The position numbers and the translations under genes are program-made. This document shows, in pieces, positions 1 to 8,028 of a DNA stretch of 64,000 nt (its first letter is position 1; the number at the start of each line of letters is the position of its first letter). The DNA is from Brevundimonas lenta (lineage in GTDB: Bacteria; Pseudomonadota; Alphaproteobacteria; Caulobacterales; Caulobacteraceae): positions 558,001 to 622,000 of the forward strand of contig NZ_JACIDM010000002.1 of NCBI RefSeq assembly GCF_014196335.1, in the 5' to 3' direction. The notes under the pieces were generated by a model. The model saw only the letters and a program-made list of their open reading frames with translations. It did not search any database and had not been told where the DNA came from.

Positions 1-464
1 GTGATCCCGTCGGGCAACCAAGGGTCGATGACGGCCGCAGCGCTCGTCGAGATCAGAGTTACGCCGGCCTTGCGCCAGACGACACAGTCCAGGGCGCCGG
101 ACGGGTCGCGGAGCACCGCGACGTCGCCTTCGACCCGCCGGACCAACAGGTATCGCCCCCAATAGTCCGCGCAAATGGCGCGTGCATGCGCCGCATCGAG
201 ACGCCGGCATCCCAGGGCGCCCCGGGCCCGCGGCGACAGCGTATGGCCGTCGCCGTCGTAGACCTCGCCAATCAGCACGCCGTGCCCGTCCAGCCCCCGC
301 GCGGCCTCCAGCCGTCCACCGGTAGGAGCGAACACCTGGATGAAGGGGTCGTGCGACTTGCGCGACCAGCCGGCCCGGCTCAGGCGCTGTCGAACGGGCG
401 CCACCAGGGCGTCGAGTGCGGCCGGCGTGTCACCCACGAGAATGATTGCGCAGTCCGCCGCCAC
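1..464 (-). CDS. Lasso peptide cyclase (C protein, asparagine synthetase-like), partial
   Basis: This is the N-terminal ~154 residues of a protein running off the left edge. The reading frame stays open from a GTG at 464 to base 1, starting MAADCAIILVGDTP. The motif YWGRYLLVRR followed by VAVLRDPSGALDC is the signature of the glutamine-amidotransferase-like half of asparagine synthetase B homologues. In lasso clusters these proteins adenylate the Asp/Glu side chain of the core and close the isopeptide macrolactam. The start is one base beyond the B gene stop (466), implying translational coupling. The AMP-forming domain lies outside the window and cannot be checked. Confidence 0.85.
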   Translation of the reverse strand, partial: MAADCAIILVGDTPAALDALVAPVRQRLSRAGWSRKSHDPFIQVFAPTGGRLEAARGLDGHGVLIGEVYDGDGHTLSPRARGALGCRRLDAAHARAICADYWGRYLLVRRVEGDVAVLRDPSGALDCVVWRKAGVTLISTSAAAVIDPWLPDGI

Positions 465-465
465 C

Positions 466-1137
466 TCAGATCACCAGGATCGGCCGATAGACGGTCAGGG
501 TTTCCGGCGCCTCGCTGACGCACCGGTCGCCGCTCTGCAGCCAGCAATGGGCGAGAAAGGGGAAGGTGCGGACCCCGAACACCCAGTCCGCGTCCAGATC
601 CGCCGCATTGACGAAGCGCAGCAGCAGCTCTGCTTGGAGAAGACAGGCGCCGGTCCAGGGGGCCAGCGGGAGCAACTGGCGGAACACCTCGACCCGCGCC
701 GCAAGCGCTTCGGGATCCGAACGGCGGCCGCCACGCCGGGCGTATCGGCGGCTGAGCTCCAGAAGCGTCGGGCGGCGCCGCACCGCGTCGATCCAGATGA
801 AAGCGAAAGTGGCCACGTCCCGCAGCGTCGGCCGGATCGGCGGCGGAGCCGGAAGGCGGGCAGACGGCAGGGCCGGCGGCGGGATTCGATCGTCCGGCGC
901 CGACGTGGGGTGCAGTAGTTCCTCGGCCGCCAGGCGAAGAAGCTCCTCGATCGACCCGCGAACTTGCCGACCGTCTATCCGGAGATCGCCGCACTCCGGC
1001 AAGCAAAGATAGTCGTCTGCGGCGAGATCGAGCAGGACCAGATCGGCACCGACGCGGACCGCATGTATCCCCTCCCCGAGCCACCCGCGGTCAACATCGG
1101 ACGCCCCATCGGCTAGAAGCGCGTCGGTCATCCTCAC
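466..1137 (-). CDS. Lasso peptide B protein: leader-binding domain fused to transglutaminase-like Cys protease
   Basis: This 223-aa protein should bind the precursor leader and cut it off, releasing the core for cyclisation. Residues ~20-80 look like the PqqD/B1 leader-binding domain, and ~100-223 match the B2 protease. Cys165 sits in WTGACLLQAELLLRF and His197 in VFGVRTFPFLAHCWLQ, the expected nucleophile and base, followed by the usual acidic C-terminal stretch. B1-B2 fusion in one chain is the proteobacterial arrangement. The GTG start overlaps the stop of the third precursor gene (GTGA); an ATG two codons later is the alternative. The lasso cyclase follows directly. Confidence 0.88.
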   Translation of the reverse strand: MRMTDALLADGASDVDRGWLGEGIHAVRVGADLVLLDLAADDYLCLPECGDLRIDGRQVRGSIEELLRLAAEELLHPTSAPDDRIPPPALPSARLPAPPPIRPTLRDVATFAFIWIDAVRRRPTLLELSRRYARRGGRRSDPEALAARVEVFRQLLPLAPWTGACLLQAELLLRFVNAADLDADWVFGVRTFPFLAHCWLQSGDRCVSEAPETLTVYRPILVI

Positions 1138-1256
1138 CCCGCGGGTCGGTTTGAATGGAGGCCCGGATTGAGGTCCAGGTATTGGCCTCCCCCGCGTCGC
1201 GTGCAGTTCCGCGCCATCCCGAGGCGCAGAAGCCGATGGATCGTCGGCTTTGACAT
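1134..1256 (-). CDS. Lasso peptide precursor A3 (predicted core with Arg1 and ring Asp8)
   Basis: This 40-aa peptide aligns with the two precursors upstream. The leader ends RLGMARNCTR, matching the LGxAxxxT-x pattern of caulobacterial lasso leaders with Thr at -2. The predicted core is RGGGQYLDLNPGLHSNRPAG, in which Asp8 would form the ring and the shared LNP follows. Arg at core position 1 is atypical for lasso peptides. Cleavage one residue later would give Gly1 and a seven-residue ring to Asp7, but would move the Thr to -3. The start follows an AGGGAG ribosome-binding site. The stop overlaps the B gene start. Confidence 0.75.
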   Translation of the reverse strand: MSKPTIHRLLRLGMARNCTRRGGGQYLDLNPGLHSNRPAG

Positions 1257-1345
1257 CAGTATCTCCCTGTTGCGACGAAAGGCGGCCGATCCGCCCTCCG
1301 ACAGGACGCTCGGCGGGGCCGTCCGAAGCGGGCGGCCCCTTGGAG

Positions 1346-1471
1346 TCATTCCGGCGGCATCGTCCAGTGGCGGGCCGGGTTCAGTTCGGTGAACGGGCCC
1401 ATCAGAATCGCCCGGGTCAGCCGACGGGCGGCCCCCAGACGCAGGACGCGCGTCTTGGTTTGGATCTTCAT
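1346..1471 (-). CDS. Lasso peptide precursor A2 (predicted core with Ala1 and ring Glu9)
   Basis: This 41-aa peptide has the leader end RLGAARRLTR (LGxAxxxT-x, Thr at -2). The predicted 21-residue core begins AILMGPFTELNP, so a nine-residue ring Ala1-Glu9 is expected, and ends WTMPPE. An AGGAGAGG ribosome-binding site precedes the ATG. It aligns throughout with A1 and A3 around the shared LNP that follows the ring acid. Gene order and strand place it between A1 and A3 under one promoter with B and C. Confidence 0.85.
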   Translation of the reverse strand: MKIQTKTRVLRLGAARRLTRAILMGPFTELNPARHWTMPPE

Positions 1472-1563
1472 GGATCCTCTCCTGTGTCAGGACTGGCCTC
1501 TGGTTGTGGCGTCCGGAGCGAGGCCGGGTCCGGACGTCCGGGCCGCCGGAGCGGCCCGTCCGG

Positions 1564-1689
1564 TCATTCGCTGGGCGGAATGGTGTACTTCAGCACCGGA
1601 TTCAGCTCGTCGAACTCGCCGCGTGAGACCGCGCGGGTCAGGGTGCGGGCGGACCCGAGGCGCACGAGGCGCGAGGTTTTCTTGGTCAT
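1564..1689 (-). CDS. Lasso peptide precursor A1 (predicted core with Ala1, ring Asp8 or Glu9)
   Basis: This 41-aa peptide has the leader MTKKTSRLVRLGSARTLTR, the same LGxAxxxT-x pattern as the known caulobacterial Astexin leader (LGKASAETR). The 22-residue core begins AVSRGEFDELNP and ends KYTIPPSE. Ring closure from Ala1 to Glu9 fits A2; Asp8 is an alternative. A clear AGGAGA ribosome-binding site lies 7 bases before the ATG. Longer in-frame starts upstream are rejected because that sequence does not align with A2 or A3. It is the first gene after the GntR regulator. Confidence 0.85.
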   Translation of the reverse strand: MTKKTSRLVRLGSARTLTRAVSRGEFDELNPVLKYTIPPSE

Positions 1690-1709
1690 GGTCGTCTCCT
1701 GTTTTGAAG

Positions 1710-1726
1710 GTCGACAAAACGTCGAC
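1710..1726. promoter_or_regulatory. Repeated GTCGAC sites upstream of the lasso precursors (candidate GntR operator)
   Basis: Two GTCGAC palindromes are separated by five bases in the gap between the GntR gene stop and the A1 ribosome-binding site. The whole unit is symmetric apart from the spacer. The position fits an operator for the adjacent GntR regulator, which is an inference from location. Confidence 0.35.
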
Positions 1727-1758
1727 GACGAACCATCAGCGCCGGAAAGCAAATCGAT

Positions 1759-2325
1759 TCAAACTATATTTCGCGTATACTTTGACTGATCTGGATTGAT
1801 ACGCCGGACGCGGGACGCGAGACCCGTCGCGGCGATCCGCCAGCGCGCGTAATAGGCCTCGACGTCGCTCGCCGGCTCGGGACCGGCCGCCGCTTCCGTC
1901 GGGCCGTTCAGGCGTCTGAGCGGCGCCAGGCGACGGCGCACGCGAACGAGGCTTTCGATCAAGGGCTGGTTGTCACAGGCGCCGACCAGGTCGTCGATCC
2001 ACGCCTCGACGGACGCATCCGAACCGTCTCGGGGTTGAGCCACCGGAGCATAGAGCGCTGCAAGCCGGACATGGGCGGCCTCGAGGTCCAGCAAGCCCAG
2101 AACATCCTCCAAGGGGGCCGCCCGGGTGAAATAACCCAGACCGCGGCGATCCTCGACGAGGCCTTCGCCGCACAGTCGGGACAGGGCTTCCCGCACCGGG
2201 CTGGTGCTCAGGCCGAGCGAAGCGGCGATGTCCACTACGGAGAGGTGCTGTCCGGGAGCCAGGCCGTCCTCAAGCGCGGTGCGCAGGCCGGCGAGCGCCA
2301 TGCCAAAGGGATCGCGCTGCCTCAC
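1759..2325 (-). CDS. GntR-family transcriptional regulator of the lasso locus
   Basis: This 188-aa protein has an N-terminal winged helix (residues ~8-65) with the GntR signature LSVVDIAASLGLSTSPVREALSRLCGEGLVEDRRGLGYF. It is followed by an alpha-helical FadR/FCD-like C-terminal region, somewhat short for that class. It probably binds DNA as a dimer and responds to an unknown ligand. It lies immediately upstream of three lasso precursors on the same strand, so local control of the cluster is likely. Confidence 0.8.
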   Translation of the reverse strand: MRQRDPFGMALAGLRTALEDGLAPGQHLSVVDIAASLGLSTSPVREALSRLCGEGLVEDRRGLGYFTRAAPLEDVLGLLDLEAAHVRLAALYAPVAQPRDGSDASVEAWIDDLVGACDNQPLIESLVRVRRRLAPLRRLNGPTEAAAGPEPASDVEAYYARWRIAATGLASRVRRINPDQSKYTRNIV

Positions 2326-2560
2326 GGCCGCCTCCAGGCCACGCTGAGATGCAGATCGACGACCGGCATGCTTCGGGTCGATCGTGTCATGCCGCGCCTC
2401 CTATACTGTCGTCCGCAAGAAACTTGCGTCATAGCCGCAGCTTTTATGCTGTTGATCTTTATCAACTTTCATTTGACGCATGGCTGAGTCATTTTTCAAC
2501 CTGTAGGGGTGAACTAGGTTCGTAACGCGTGGTGCCGACGGCGAGGGAGTAAACCGAGAG

Positions 2561-3058
2561 ATGGACGCCCGGCACACCCCGTCGACGAATGCGGTGCTCT
2601 CCTCGAGCCTCCGTCTGATCCGCTCTCACCGGCGCATGCGGTCGATCGACGTCGCCCAGGCCATGAACATGGCGCTTCGGTCCTACGAGCATTTCGAGTC
2701 CGGTGCGGGGCGAATCAACATCGAACGCATTCACCGCTTCGCCGAGGTCACGAACAGCGATCCGCACGGGATTCTCGCGGCCCTCGCCCTCGGGTCCCCC
2801 GCCTTCGCCTTGCGGTGCGCCGACAACAAATTGGCGACGATCCTCGCCGTGGCGCTTCAGGAATTCGACGAGGAAGCCGGCGACGCCATCACCGATCTCG
2901 ACGCCCGACCGATCATCAACACCTTCACCAGGATGTTCAGGGATCTCGCGGATCAGTCCGTCAAGCGCGACGCCGAGGCAGACGCTTGGCTCGAGCAACG
3001 GCGGAGCAGACTGTTAGCGCCCGATCGGGAGGACAGCGGAACCAACAACGGCGGCTGA
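2561..3058 (+). CDS. XRE-type helix-turn-helix protein
   Basis: This 165-aa protein has an HTH of the Cro/CI type at residues ~12-65 (LRLIRSHRRMRSIDVAQAMN, then YEHFESGAGRINIERIHRFAEV). The rest is helical and charged. It starts the plus-strand block that leads into the transfer genes, followed by a LuxR-type protein and the VirB operon, so a role as regulator of element transfer is plausible. The minus-strand frame over the same bases has no recognisable domain and was rejected. Confidence 0.75.
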   Translation: MDARHTPSTNAVLSSSLRLIRSHRRMRSIDVAQAMNMALRSYEHFESGAGRINIERIHRFAEVTNSDPHGILAALALGSPAFALRCADNKLATILAVALQEFDEEAGDAITDLDARPIINTFTRMFRDLADQSVKRDAEADAWLEQRRSRLLAPDREDSGTNNGG

Positions 3059-3126
3059 GACCGCCTGCCGGCGCCCCGCCCCGGTCGTAGAGTCACGGTG
3101 GGAAGGTTCCGGACTGGCGCGCAGCC

Positions 3127-3417
3127 GTGATTTCCCGGCTGGATTCGGCGATGAAAGCGCACCCCTCCCTGCCCGCTGCTTCATCCACCCCGGGGCTCGA
3201 GTCCCTGACCGATCGGCAGCGCGAATGCCTGCAACTCGCCGCCACGGGATTGACCTCATCCGGCATCGGCGAACGGCTGGGACTTTCCCCCAGGACAGTC
3301 GATGAGCATTTGATGACGGCCTGCAGTGTCCTCGGCGTGCGGACGCGCATTCAGGCCGTCGCCTGCCTGGCGGTGGCCGCCCGACGCGCCGACGAACCCC
3401 GCAGCTTCCTACCGTAG
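3127..3417 (+). CDS. Small LuxR-type (GerE) DNA-binding protein
   Basis: This 96-aa protein is essentially a single LuxR/GerE helix-turn-helix: LTDRQRECLQLAATGLTSSGIGERLGLSPRTVDEHLMTACSVLGVRTRIQAVA at ~30-82. No receiver or autoinducer-binding domain is present. The start is a GTG at 3127; an ATG at 3151 is possible. It sits between the XRE gene and virB1 on the same strand, so it may control the transfer operon. Confidence 0.75.
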   Translation: MISRLDSAMKAHPSLPAASSTPGLESLTDRQRECLQLAATGLTSSGIGERLGLSPRTVDEHLMTACSVLGVRTRIQAVACLAVAARRADEPRSFLP

Positions 3418-3493
3418 ATCTCCGACGGGGCGCTCGCGGGTCGCCGTCGCCGGCCTGATCCGATGGGATGGCGGCGGTTCCTGGAGGCCCCCC

Positions 3494-4114
3494 ATGCTCG
3501 ACCTCGCGTTCGTTCTCGCCCTCTCGCAAAGCTGCGCGCCTTCGGTGGCCCCCCAGACCCTGGCGGCGATCGCGCACGTCGAGAGCCGGTTCGATCCCTT
3601 GGCGATCGGCGTCAATCGCAACGGCGCCCGCCCCGCTCGAGCGCGTAGTGCGACGGAGGCCGCGACGACGGCCCGTCGGCTCCTGAGCCGCGGCGCCAAC
3701 CTCGATCTCGGGCTGGCCCAGATCAACAGCGACAACCTCGGCTGGCTGGGTCTGACGGTCGAAGAGACCTTCGATCCCTGCCTCAACCTGCGGGCCGCGG
3801 CGACGGTCCTTCGCGCGGGCTACCGACCCGTCGGCGAGACTCCGGCGCATCGTCAGTCAGCCCTGCGCGTCGCCCTGTCCCGCTACAACACTGGCGACGC
3901 CCAGCGAGGATTCCGCAACGGCTACGTCGCCAGGGTCGAGCAGGCTGCGGTCGACTTGAACCTGGCCGCCCCGCTTGCGGCGACCGCCGTCGAACCGTCC
4001 GACGCGCGCCTTCCCGAACCGCCGCTCCCGAACGCCCCGCCTGCCGCTTGGGACGTGTTCGCGCGCGGGCCCGTGCGGGTCGCCTTTTCCACTTCCGTCG
4101 ACCGGAGCCACTGA
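3494..4114 (+). CDS. virB1: VirB1-like lytic transglycosylase
   Basis: This 206-aa protein has a short hydrophobic N-terminus (MLDLAFVLALSQSCAPSVAP) and an SLT-type fold. Visible elements are the catalytic Glu in AIAHVESRFDPLAIGVN, the GLAQIN motif and a late LSRYNTGD block. It would open peptidoglycan for assembly of the secretion channel. The ATG at 3494 follows a GGAGG site; upstream in-frame residues overlap the LuxR gene and look non-coding. The stop overlaps the virB2 start (TGATG). It is the first gene of the VirB operon. Confidence 0.85.
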   Translation: MLDLAFVLALSQSCAPSVAPQTLAAIAHVESRFDPLAIGVNRNGARPARARSATEAATTARRLLSRGANLDLGLAQINSDNLGWLGLTVEETFDPCLNLRAAATVLRAGYRPVGETPAHRQSALRVALSRYNTGDAQRGFRNGYVARVEQAAVDLNLAAPLAATAVEPSDARLPEPPLPNAPPAAWDVFARGPVRVAFSTSVDRSH

Positions 4115-4425
4115 TGTTTCGTCCCCTGACCCTTTCACCCTTCCCGCGTCACGCCGGCGCGGCGGCCTGCATCGCGCTGGCCGCCACCTGTCTGTCGGCG
4201 CAGCCGGCGCTCGCCTCGGCCAACGTCGAAGGCCTGCTGCAGAACGTCGTCGACATGCTCACGGGCAATACGGCCCGTTTGCTGGCCGTGCTGGCGGTCG
4301 TGGTCGTCGGCATCCTGTGGATGTTCGGCCTGTTCGACCTGCGCCGGGCGGCGATCGTCGTCCTCGGCATCGTCGTGGTCTTCGGCGCGGCCGAGATCGT
4401 CAATCTGATCACGGGCGGCGCCTGA
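4114..4425 (+). CDS. virB2: VirB2/TrbC-like conjugative pilin
   Basis: This 103-aa protein has a signal-peptide-like N-terminus ending near SAQPALA, then two transmembrane segments (LLAVLAVVVVGILWMFGLF and AAIVVLGIVVVFGAAEIVNLI) separated by a short polar loop DLRR. This is the classic prepilin layout of VirB2/TrbC. It is translationally coupled to virB1 and to the next small gene. Confidence 0.85.
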   Translation: MFRPLTLSPFPRHAGAAACIALAATCLSAQPALASANVEGLLQNVVDMLTGNTARLLAVLAVVVVGILWMFGLFDLRRAAIVVLGIVVVFGAAEIVNLITGGA

Positions 4426-4607
4426 TGACCGTCGCCGCGCCCTGGCTGTGGATCGGATCGGCGTCGGCCTTTCTCGCCCTGTGTCTGATGCTCGGCCTGA
4501 AGCTGATCTCGCCCAAGCGGTTCGCCCAGATCCTCGCCGGTCTCGGCTCAGGGCTGGCCATCGGCCTGGCCCTGTCGCGCCTGTCGGCGGGAGGGCCCCA
4601 TGGCTGA
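4425..4607 (+). CDS. Small two-helix membrane protein between virB2 and virB3
   Basis: This 60-aa protein starts at an ATG overlapping the virB2 stop (ATGA) and ends inside the virB3 start region. It contains two hydrophobic stretches (LWIGSASAFLALCLMLGLKLI and ILAGLGSGLAIGLAL). No family is recognised. Tight coupling on both sides supports a real gene that accompanies the pilin or inner-membrane complex. Confidence 0.6.
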   Translation: MTVAAPWLWIGSASAFLALCLMLGLKLISPKRFAQILAGLGSGLAIGLALSRLSAGGPHG

Positions 4608-4935
4608 CGAACGTCTGACCGAGGATCCGCTGTTCCTGGCCTGCACGCGGCCGGCGATGATCCTCGGCGTGCCCATGGAGGCGATGGGCGTCAACGTCAT
4701 CGTATCGGGCGTCGTCTTCCTCGTCGGCGGCAGCCTCCTCTATCTGCTCGTCGCCCCGGCCCTGCACCTGGTGTTCCGGGCGATCTGCCGGGCCGACCAC
4801 AACGCCTTCCGGTTGCTCTTCGTCTATGTCGACACCAAGGGCCGGTCACGCAACGCGGCGCTCTGGGGCGGGAGCTCGGCGACGCCCCTCCCCCTCGTCC
4901 GCCGCTATCGTCTGGCGGAGCTGTCCCGTGGCTGA
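4600..4935 (+). CDS. virB3: VirB3/TrbD-like inner-membrane protein
   Basis: This 111-aa protein has the VirB3 family start LTEDPLFLACTRPAMILGVPMEAMGVNVIVSG. A hydrophobic hairpin (VNVIVSGVVFLVGGSLLYLLVAPALHLVF) and a soluble C-terminal tail with DHNAFRLLFVYV follow. In VirB systems it works beside the VirB4 ATPase at the inner membrane. It overlaps the virB4 start by 8 bases. Confidence 0.85.
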   Translation: MADERLTEDPLFLACTRPAMILGVPMEAMGVNVIVSGVVFLVGGSLLYLLVAPALHLVFRAICRADHNAFRLLFVYVDTKGRSRNAALWGGSSATPLPLVRRYRLAELSRG

Positions 4936-7303
4936 GGGCGGCGTTCCTCCGGCGCGGCTGCGGCGCGAGGCCGACGCCCGGCCGCACCTGCCCTACGCCC
5001 GCCACGTCTCGGACCATGTGGTGGCGCTCGACAGCGGCGCCCTGATGATGGTGTTCCAGGTCGACGGCGCCAGCTTCGAGACCGCCGACGCCCGGGACCT
5101 CAACGACTGGCACGTCAAGCTCAACCAGGCCTGGCGCAATCTCGCCGACGACCGTCTGGCGGTCTGGCACCATGTGGCGCGACGCCCGGTCGAGCTGGAG
5201 CGATCCGCCGGCTTCCGCTCGGCCTTCGCCGGGGAGCTCGGCGCCCTTTACGATGACCGTGTCGCGGGACGGCGGCTCTGGATCAATGAGCTGTTCGTCA
5301 CCCTTGTGCTGCATCCGGGCCGGGACGCCGGCGATCGCGCCGCGGCGCTCGCCAAACGTCTGAGGGCGTCGCGCCGCAACGACGCCGAGGTCGAGTTGGC
5401 CCATATCCAGCGCATCGAGGAGGCCGGGCGCGACCTGGTGCAGTACCTCGGGCGCTATGCGCCGCGCCGGCTCGGCCTCTACGAACGCGGCGGCCTGTGG
5501 TTCTCCGAGCCGATGGAGGTCATGCGGCTGGTCCTGACCGGGCGCCGGTCGTCGGTCCCGATCGTGTTCGGCCACCTCGGTTCGGCAGTCTACACCGTGC
5601 GCGCCATCTTCGGGCGCGAGACGCTCGAGCTGCGGGACGCCGCCGAGGCGCGCTACGCCGGCGTCCTGGCCGTCAAGGAATACCCGGCCACGACCCGGCC
5701 CGGGCTGTGGGACGAACTGCTGAGCGTCCGGTTCGGCTTCGTGATCAGCCAGTCCTTCGCCTTCCTGTCCAAGGCCTCGGCCCGCGCCGTGATGGAGCGC
5801 AAGCAGAACCAGATGGTCTCGGCGCGGGACCGCGCGGCCTCGCAAATCACCGGCCTGTCGGACGCGCTCGACGACCTTGTCAGCAACCGCTTCGTCATGG
5901 GCGAGCACCAGGCCTCGGTCCTCGTCCACGGCGACACGCCAACCGCGCTAGCCGACCACCTGTCCAAGGCCCGCGCCATCCTCGCGGACTCCGGCCTCGT
6001 CGTGGCGCGCGAGGATCTCGGCCTGGAGGCGGCCTTCTGGTCCCAATTCCCCGGAGCCTTCGCCCGTCGCACCCGGCCGGCCGCGATCACCTCGCGCAAT
6101 TTCGCGGCCCTGGCGCCCTTCCACGCCCATCCGGTGGGCAAGGCGCGCGGCAACCATTGGGGCGACGCCGTCGCGGTGCTGCGTACCACGGCCGGTTCGC
6201 CCTTCTGGTTCAACTTCCATGTCGGCGATCTCGGCCACACCTTCATCTGCGGGCCTTCGGGGTCGGGCAAGACCGTGGTCCAGAACTTCATGCTGGCGCA
6301 GTTGGAGCGGTTCGACGCCCAGCAGCTCTTCATCGACAAGGACCGGGGCGCCGAGATCTTTGTCCGCGCCTGCGGCGGGACCTATCTCGCCCTGCGCAAC
6401 GGCGAACCGACCGGTTTCGCCCCCTTCAAGGCCCTCGCCCCCAGTCCCGCCAATCGCGCCTTCCTCGTCCGCCTGGTCCGGACCCTCGTCGCCCGGCCGG
6501 ACGAAACCCTGACTGTGCCCCAGGCCCGCGCTATCGATCAGGGCGTGGCCGCGCTGGAGGCCCTGCCGCGTGAGCGGCGGTCCATCGCCGCCCTGCGCAG
6601 CCTCCTCGGCCAGGGCGACGCCGGCGGCGTGGGCGCGCGGCTGGAGCGTTGGCAAAGGGGCGGTCCCCTCGGCTGGGTCCTCGACAATGACGAGGACGCC
6701 CTCAGACTTGAGGCGCGCTTCGCCGGCTTCGACATCACCCAGGTCCTCGACCACGACGAGGTCCGTACGCCAGCGATGTTGTATCTGTTCCACCGCATCG
6801 CCGAGCGCGTCGACGGTCGTCGCCTCGTCCTCGACATCGACGAGTTCTGGAAGGTCCTCGGCGACCCGGCCTTCACGGAACTGGCCCAGGACGGGCTCAA
6901 GACCTGGCGCAAGCAGAACGCCCTGATGGTGTTCGGCACCCAGTCGCCCGCCGACGCCCTGCGCTCCCCGATCGCCCACGCCATCCTCGAACAGTGCGCG
7001 ACCAAGATCTTCCTGCCCAACGCCCACGGCCAGGCGCGCGACTACATCGACGGCTTCGGTCTCACCCAGGAGGAATTCCGGCTGGTGCGCGAGGTCCTAA
7101 CCCCGGAATCGCACCGCTTCCTGGTCAAGCAGGGCCACGACAGCGTGGTCGTCGAACTGGACCTGAGCGGCATGGACGACGCCCTGTCGGTCCTGTCGGG
7201 CCGCACCGAAACCACCGCCCTGCTCGACCGGCTGCGCGCCGAGCTCGGCGACGACTACGCGCTGTGGCGCGATCCCTTCCATGACCAGAGGAGGTTCCTG
7301 TGA
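4928..7303 (+). CDS. virB4: VirB4/TrbE-type secretion ATPase
   Basis: This protein is 791 aa from a GTG at 4928. The Walker A motif GPSGSGKT is at residues 442-449, and the Walker B region RLVLDIDEFWKVL is near 630-640. The N-terminal half matches the CagE/TrbE/VirB family (YARHVSDHVVALDSGALMM at the start). It powers pilus assembly and substrate transfer from the cytoplasmic face. Length is typical. The upstream in-frame extension overlaps virB3 and was not used. Confidence 0.93.
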   Translation: MAEGGVPPARLRREADARPHLPYARHVSDHVVALDSGALMMVFQVDGASFETADARDLNDWHVKLNQAWRNLADDRLAVWHHVARRPVELERSAGFRSAFAGELGALYDDRVAGRRLWINELFVTLVLHPGRDAGDRAAALAKRLRASRRNDAEVELAHIQRIEEAGRDLVQYLGRYAPRRLGLYERGGLWFSEPMEVMRLVLTGRRSSVPIVFGHLGSAVYTVRAIFGRETLELRDAAEARYAGVLAVKEYPATTRPGLWDELLSVRFGFVISQSFAFLSKASARAVMERKQNQMVSARDRAASQITGLSDALDDLVSNRFVMGEHQASVLVHGDTPTALADHLSKARAILADSGLVVAREDLGLEAAFWSQFPGAFARRTRPAAITSRNFAALAPFHAHPVGKARGNHWGDAVAVLRTTAGSPFWFNFHVGDLGHTFICGPSGSGKTVVQNFMLAQLERFDAQQLFIDKDRGAEIFVRACGGTYLALRNGEPTGFAPFKALAPSPANRAFLVRLVRTLVARPDETLTVPQARAIDQGVAALEALPRERRSIAALRSLLGQGDAGGVGARLERWQRGGPLGWVLDNDEDALRLEARFAGFDITQVLDHDEVRTPAMLYLFHRIAERVDGRRLVLDIDEFWKVLGDPAFTELAQDGLKTWRKQNALMVFGTQSPADALRSPIAHAILEQCATKIFLPNAHGQARDYIDGFGLTQEEFRLVREVLTPESHRFLVKQGHDSVVVELDLSGMDDALSVLSGRTETTALLDRLRAELGDDYALWRDPFHDQRRFL

Positions 7304-8028
7304 GAACCCGCATCCCCTTCGCCGCGGCGGCTGCCGCCCTCGTCCTCGCCTGCGCGCCGGCTGTCCAGGCGCAGCAGATCGTCCACGATCCCCGGGCCTT
7401 GGCCCAGATGGTCGAGGAGGCCCGCACCACCCTGGACCAGCTGAGGGCGCTGCAGACCCAGATCGAGCAGGGCCAGCAGCTCTTCGACAGCCTGAACGAC
7501 CTGTCCGGCGTCAACGCCCTCGCCGGCGAGCTCGGCCTGCCGCAGGTGCGCAATCCGCTGCCGGACATACGCGCGCTGCGCGCGGCGGCCGACGGCGATC
7601 TGTCCGCGCTCGGCGACCTGGCCGACCGGGCCGACGCCATCCGCCGCGACACCAGGGTCTACACGCCGCCCGCGGGCGATCCGGGGTCGGCGGAGGCCTA
7701 TTATCGCGACAGCCTGGAGCGCGCCGGCGCAAGGACCGCGCGGGATCTGGCCATCGGCGAGGCGGTGAGCGGCGCGGCGGACCGGCGTCTTCAGGGCCTG
7801 GAGACGCTCCGCTCCGCCCTCGACACCGCTCCCAACGCCCGCGCCGTCATGGACCTCGAAGCCCGCCTCGCGGCCGAACAGGCGCTGATCCAGAACGAGC
7901 AGGTCAGGCTGCAGGGTCTCGCCCTGACCCAGGCGGCCGAGGCGCGGCTGGAAGAGCAGCGCGCGCGGGAACGGGCCGAGGCCGCCCGGGCGGCCCGCAT
8001 GGATGTCTACGAACGGGCGTTCCGGTGA
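7300..8028 (+). CDS. virB5: VirB5/TrbJ-like periplasmic protein
   Basis: This 242-aa protein has a Sec signal peptide (IPFAAAAAALVLACAPAVQAQQ) followed by long amphipathic helices rich in Ala, Glu, Arg and Gln. The segment LAQMVEEARTTLDQLRALQTQIEQ is typical of TrbJ/VirB5. Members of this family are minor pilus components and adhesins. The GTG start overlaps the virB4 stop (GTGA). Confidence 0.82.
   Translation: MRTRIPFAAAAAALVLACAPAVQAQQIVHDPRALAQMVEEARTTLDQLRALQTQIEQGQQLFDSLNDLSGVNALAGELGLPQVRNPLPDIRALRAAADGDLSALGDLADRADAIRRDTRVYTPPAGDPGSAEAYYRDSLERAGARTARDLAIGEAVSGAADRRLQGLETLRSALDTAPNARAVMDLEARLAAEQALIQNEQVRLQGLALTQAAEARLEEQRARERAEAARAARMDVYERAFR

Noticed and set aside
2489..2998. A 169-codon minus-strand frame
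   Set aside because: The plus strand over the same bases encodes a clear XRE helix-turn-helix protein; the minus frame shows no domain.
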